Source: Rhabditoides inermis
Taxonomy: Eukaryota; Nematoda; Chromadorea; Rhabditida; Rhabditidae
Assembly (NCBI GenBank): GCA_963966185.1
Contig: CAWZYM010000114.1
Location: forward strand, 1,354,501-1,418,500
Direction: 5' to 3'
DNA length: 64,000 nt
Part shown: piece by piece, positions 62,972 through 64,000 of the stretch
Layout: each line of letters opens with the position of its first letter
Position numbering within the stretch: position 1 is the first letter of the stretch
The notes under the pieces: model-generated
Told to the model about the DNA's origin: nothing
Databases searched by the model: none
The model's input: the letters and a program-made list of their open reading frames with translations, nothing else
Made by a program: the position numbers and the translations under genes

Positions 62972-63774
62972 GTCGACTAAAAACGGCATAAGAAACTGAT
63001 CTGAAAGTATGAATCTTCGAAACACTCGTCGCTACAATTTCGCCCGACGATTTTCTCTCTCTCGCTCCACTCTTCTCTCCGCGAGATCGACTCGGACCTC
63101 GGTGTGGTCGAACTCGTCCGCCCATCAAATGAACTATGGGCGTCGACTAAAAATGGCATCAAAAACTGATCTGAAAGTATGAATCTTCGAAACACTCGTC
63201 GCTACAAATTCGCCCGACGATTTTTTGTCTCTCGCTCCACTCTCCTCTCCGCGAGATAGACTCGGACATCGGTCTGGTCGAACTCGTCCGCCCATCAAAT
63301 GAACTATGGGCATCGACTAAAAACAGCATAAGAAACTAATCTGAAAGTATGAATCTTCGAAACACTCGTCGCTACAAATTCGCCCGACGATTTTCTCTCT
63401 CTCGCTCCACTCTCCTCTCCGCGAGATAGACTCGGACCTCGGTCTGGTCGAACTCGTCCGCCCATCAAATGAACTATGGGCGTTGACTAAAAACGGCATA
63501 AGAAACTTATCTGAAAGTATGAATCTTCGAAACACTCGTCGCTACAAATTCGCCCGACGATTTTTTTGTCTCTCGCTCCACTCTCCTTTCCGCGAGATCG
63601 ACTCGGACCTCGGTGTGGTCGAACTCGTCCGCCCATCAAATGAACTATGGGCGTCGACTAATAAAAACGGCATAAGAAACTGATCTGAAAGTATGAATCT
63701 TTGAAACACTCGTCGCTACAAATTCGCCCGACGATTTTTTGTCTCTCGCTCCACTCTCCTCTCCGCGAGATAGA
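62972..63774 (+). repeat. Domain III ~800-bp segment, copy 2
   Basis: This repeats 60591 onward at a 2381-bp offset, with GCATCGAC (63310) added and a 3-bp insertion giving GACTAATAAAAACGG (~63659). The match ends near 63780, where GGTGTGG replaces the GATCTGG of copy 1. Confidence 0.8.
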
Positions 63775-64000
63775 CTCGGACCTCGGTGTGGTCGAACTCG
63801 TCCGCCCATCAAATGAACTATGGGCGTCGACTAAAAATGGCATCAGAAACTGATCTGAAAGTATGAATCTTCGAAACACTCGTCGCTACAAATTCGCCCG
63901 ACGATTTTTTTGTCTCTCGCTCCACTCTCCTCTCCGCGAGATAGACTCGGACATCGGTCTGGTCGAACTCGTCCGCCCATCAAATGAACTATGCGCGTCG

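Larger units (their letters stand above)
1..64000 (+). repeat. Tandem satellite array, ~170-bp monomer, 376 complete copies
   Basis: The same ~170-bp sequence repeats head to tail over the entire window with no unrelated DNA between copies and no inverted copies. The hexamer GTCGAC sets a register from 10 to 63997, a span of 63987 bp. That equals 376 x 170 plus a net 67 bp of small indels, and I could locate every one of those indels. Conserved landmarks in order are GTCGACTAAAA, GGCATAAGAAACT, GTATGAATCTTCGAAACACT, CGTCGCTACAAATTCGCCCG, a pyrimidine-rich tract, CGAGAT, ACTCGGAC, TCTGGTCGAACTCGTCCGCC and CATCAAATGAACTATGGG. No gene is visible anywhere, so every gene-free stretch in the window is this satellite. 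Length near one nucleosome repeat and higher-order organisation fit a centromeric or other heterochromatic satellite; location and function are inference. Confidence 0.98.
57018..64000 (+). repeat. Domain III: heterogeneous satellite with GTTGAC lineage
   Basis: About 41 monomers with more private changes and less regular order than Domains I and II. Markers are GCGTTGAC (57358, 58548, 58888, 59568, 61101, 61953, 63482), GCATCGAC (60247, 63310), AAAAACAGCATAAG, CTACAATTTCGC and CATCAAAAACTG. Five of the GTTGAC monomers also have AAACTTATCTG. T-runs of seven are common. The array runs out of the window at 64000 in the middle of GTCGAC. Confidence 0.83.

Noticed and set aside
58889..63683. Plus-strand reading frames of 62-66 codons in Domain III
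   Set aside because: They exist only because AAACTTATCTG removes the stop present in AAACTGATCTG or AAACTAATCTG. They read through ordinary monomers and end at the next stop.
71..63879. Hundreds of short minus-strand reading frames of 60-133 codons with near-identical products
   Set aside because: They recur once or twice per monomer and overlap each other. A 170-bp period rotates the frame at each copy, so a frame soon reaches a stop; the longest is 133 codons in 64 kb. Base changes and indels show no preference for silent positions that I could see, and there is no start context or domain.
1..64000. CRISPR array
   Set aside because: There is no repeat-spacer alternation. The whole 170-bp monomer is conserved, and no cas genes are present.
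1..64000. Ribosomal DNA spacer or telomeric repeat
   Set aside because: No rRNA gene or short telomere-like hexamer arrays were seen. Period and content are those of a satellite.
1..64000. Known named satellite of a particular species
   Set aside because: I do not recognise the monomer. A search against repeat databases and whole genomes would decide; without it any name would be a guess.
1..64000. Assembly artefact from repeated joining of one read
   Set aside because: Units differ by consistent, nested private mutations and distinct indels, which simple duplication by an assembler would not create. Local collapse or expansion cannot be excluded without reads.

Overview
The window is one uninterrupted tandem satellite array. 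I find no supportable protein-coding gene, RNA gene, transposon, CRISPR array, promoter or terminator. A roughly 170-bp monomer repeats head to tail, always in the same orientation, from the first base to the last. Using the near-invariant GTCGAC (SalI) hexamer as register (first at 10, last cut by the window end at 63997), I count 376 complete monomers. The array enters and leaves the window mid-monomer, so it is longer than 64 kb. A typical monomer (3244-3413) has 49.4% G+C and 17 CpG dinucleotides where about 10 are expected, so CpG is enriched rather than depleted. The array style suggests a eukaryotic centromeric, pericentromeric or subtelomeric satellite, in a genome without strong methylation-driven CpG loss (an invertebrate would fit). 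The sequence itself does not identify the species, and I do not recognise the satellite.

Monomers fall into recurring variants. They differ mainly in a 'switch box' just after the conserved CGCCCGACGA, which is either a T-run followed by GTCTC (T-box: A, C, K, M types) or TTTT followed by (CT)4-6 (CT-box: B, D, E types). They also differ in the next 40 bp: CTCCGCGAGATAGAC, CTCCGCGAGATCGAC, CTTCACGAGATCGAC or CTCCGCGAGATCATC. These types are arranged into higher-order repeats (HORs), whose lengths are whole numbers of monomers plus a few traceable 1-4 bp indels.

Layout. Domain I (1-27914) is marked by GGTGTCGAC C-type monomers. It holds a segment of about 9 kb (545-9490) that recurs at 18242-27700 with shared private mutations. 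Between the copies lie a 1191-bp (7-mer) HOR array (about 9570-14590), in which two unit versions alternate to give a 2382-bp period, and a 1364-bp duplication (14469-16890). After a short transition, Domain II (28935-57017) holds HOR units of 18, 27, 24, 26 and 26 monomers (3062-4598 bp), each starting with a distinctive K monomer. It ends in a sixth unit that is interrupted by a CT-box-rich expansion (50566-55995) with 1870/1360-bp sub-repeats. Domain III (57018-64000) is more heterogeneous and is marked by monomers in which GTCGAC has become GTTGAC, plus an 800-bp segment duplicated at 2381 bp.

The many short reading frames of 60-133 codons, nearly all on the minus strand, are periodic by-products of the repeat. 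Because 170 is not a multiple of three, each frame rotates at every monomer and soon meets a stop. The window is best read as a record of unequal exchange and gene conversion within a satellite, not as a gene region.
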